From: DALYJJ01 sp031969915
GTDB lineage: Bacteria > Acidobacteriota > Terriglobia > Bryobacterales > Bryobacteraceae
Assembly (NCBI GenBank): GCA_031969915.1
Contig: DALYJJ010000224.1
Span: forward strand, 1-7,144
Length of the DNA: 7,144 bases
Reading direction: 5' to 3'
Part shown: in pieces, positions 6,498 through 7,144 of the stretch
Layout of the letters: each line of letters begins with the position of its first letter
How positions within the stretch are numbered: position 1 is the stretch's first letter
The notes under the pieces: generated by a model
What the model was told of the DNA's origin: nothing
The model's input: the letters and a program-made list of their open reading frames with translations, nothing else
Databases searched by the model: none
Translations under genes and position numbers: made by a program

Positions 6498-7070
6498 ATG
6501 GACAGGCTGTTCGTTTCTTATTGGCTTCGCGGCGCGTCTGAGGCCAACCTGCTGCGCCACGTTGAGACCGCGTTGGGTCTGTTTCCCGTTTCGCGGTTAT
6601 CGCCGGTCCTGGTGGGGAGGGTCTGGGGAGTTTCGTTTTCTGAGCCGGTGCTTGCCGAACAGCCCTTCCCCGGCGCCAGTGACGGCCAACCGGTTCTCGA
6701 CTTCTTCAAGGAACATCGCGGCCCGGACGTGGCCTTCGAGGTGGAAGCCCGGTGGGACCTTTGGCAGCGGGACTCCGAATGGAAGCTCGCACCGCTTCCG
6801 GTTTCGCTGTTCGCCTTCGCCCCGCGCTTCGAGCGCAGCGACAGCGACCAACTCCGATTCGAACTCGGGCCCGAACTCCACTTTCTGCCTTCACCGGATT
6901 CTGCCGGCGGGGGGCGGATGATCGAGGGCAACGTCCGTAGCCTGCTCAAACTCGTGCACGATCTGGACGACGCTTTACCCGCCGAGCGCCGGCAACTGTG
7001 GACAGACTCCGCCGCGAACTTCGCCGAGCGCCTGGAGCAGGCAATGCGCGGCGAAGCCCTCGACGAATGA
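6498..7070 (+). CDS. Hypothetical protein, soluble, family not recognised
   Basis: A 190-residue protein that I do not recognise. It has no signal peptide or membrane segment, so it is probably cytoplasmic. The N-terminal half looks mixed alpha/beta (FVSYWLRG, then VLVGRVWGVSFSEPVL), with beta-type stretches through the middle (VAFEVEARWDLWQ, LRFELGPELHFL). A Gly-rich turn near 136-140 leads into a helical, acidic C-terminal part (NVRSLLKLVHDLDDALP, then FAERLEQAMRG). The codon pattern is that of a GC-rich gene, and the frame is free of stops over its length. The ATG at 6498 is the only ATG in the first two-thirds. GAAGG abuts it with no spacer, so the ribosome binding site is unusual and the true start is uncertain. 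It is transcribed away from the adaptor/VWFA unit; there is no evidence of a functional link. Confidence 0.65.
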   Translation: MDRLFVSYWLRGASEANLLRHVETALGLFPVSRLSPVLVGRVWGVSFSEPVLAEQPFPGASDGQPVLDFFKEHRGPDVAFEVEARWDLWQRDSEWKLAPLPVSLFAFAPRFERSDSDQLRFELGPELHFLPSPDSAGGGRMIEGNVRSLLKLVHDLDDALPAERRQLWTDSAANFAERLEQAMRGEALDE

Positions 7071-7075
7071 GTTGG

Positions 7076-7144
7076 TTAGATCGCTGCCGCCGCCACCGCG
7101 CGCGCCGACAGCAAACGCTGAATCGCGTCCCCCAGCATTCTGGG
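7076..7144 (-). CDS. Probable 3' end of a minus-strand gene entering from the right (partial)
   Basis: Read on the minus strand from the window edge, 22 codons are open and end in TAA at 7078-7076. They give a peptide beginning PRMLGDAIQRLL and ending ARAVAAAAI. The helical, Ala-rich tail and stop position, 5 bases from the convergent stop of the preceding gene, suit a real C-terminus. The other two minus frames are also open here, so the assignment rests on compact gene packing. The product cannot be identified from this fragment. Confidence 0.4.
   Translation of the reverse strand, partial: PRMLGDAIQRLLSARAVAAAAI

Overview
The window is GC-rich, tightly packed bacterial DNA with intergenic gaps of about 5 to 100 bases. 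It most resembles the Acidobacteriota, in the style of Solibacter or Bryobacter. The best clue is the minus-strand protein at 4377-5192, whose architecture matches the VWFA-related family typical of that phylum. A Tat-like exported protein, an RND-type adaptor lipoprotein and a penicillin-acylase family enzyme fit a Gram-negative soil bacterium. The taxonomy is inferred from protein style, not from a marker gene.

Layout. Positions 1-1343 (+) hold the 3' part of a penicillin/acyl-homoserine-lactone acylase family gene that begins upstream of the window. After 14 bases comes a small gene for an exported ankyrin-repeat protein (1358-2050, +). An 89-base gap containing a nested inverted repeat leads to a 433-residue membrane protein of the ATP/ADP antiporter (NTT/TlcA, Npt) family (2140-3441, +). 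A short hairpin separates it from a family 2 glycosyltransferase (3476-4357, +). On the minus strand and converging on the glycosyltransferase is a two-gene unit: an RND-efflux/HlyD-type periplasmic adaptor lipoprotein (6397-5198) followed 5 bases later by a secreted VWFA-related protein (5192-4377). A roughly 100-base divergent intergenic region separates this unit from an unrecognised 190-residue protein (6498-7070, +). The last 69 bases appear to be the 3' end of a minus-strand gene entering from the right.

How the genes relate. The acylase and ankyrin genes are probably co-transcribed, and both products are expected outside the cytoplasm. The adaptor and VWFA-related genes are probably translationally coupled, because the likely ribosome binding site of the second overlaps the stop codon of the first. 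The transporter and the glycosyltransferase have no obvious functional partner here. No RNA gene, CRISPR array, insertion sequence or att site was recognised. Nothing here amounts to a clearly new system. The most interesting points are the adaptor/VWFA pair without a pump gene, the degenerate metal site of the VWFA protein, the exported ankyrin protein beside an acylase, and an ATP/ADP-antiporter family protein in what looks like a free-living bacterium.
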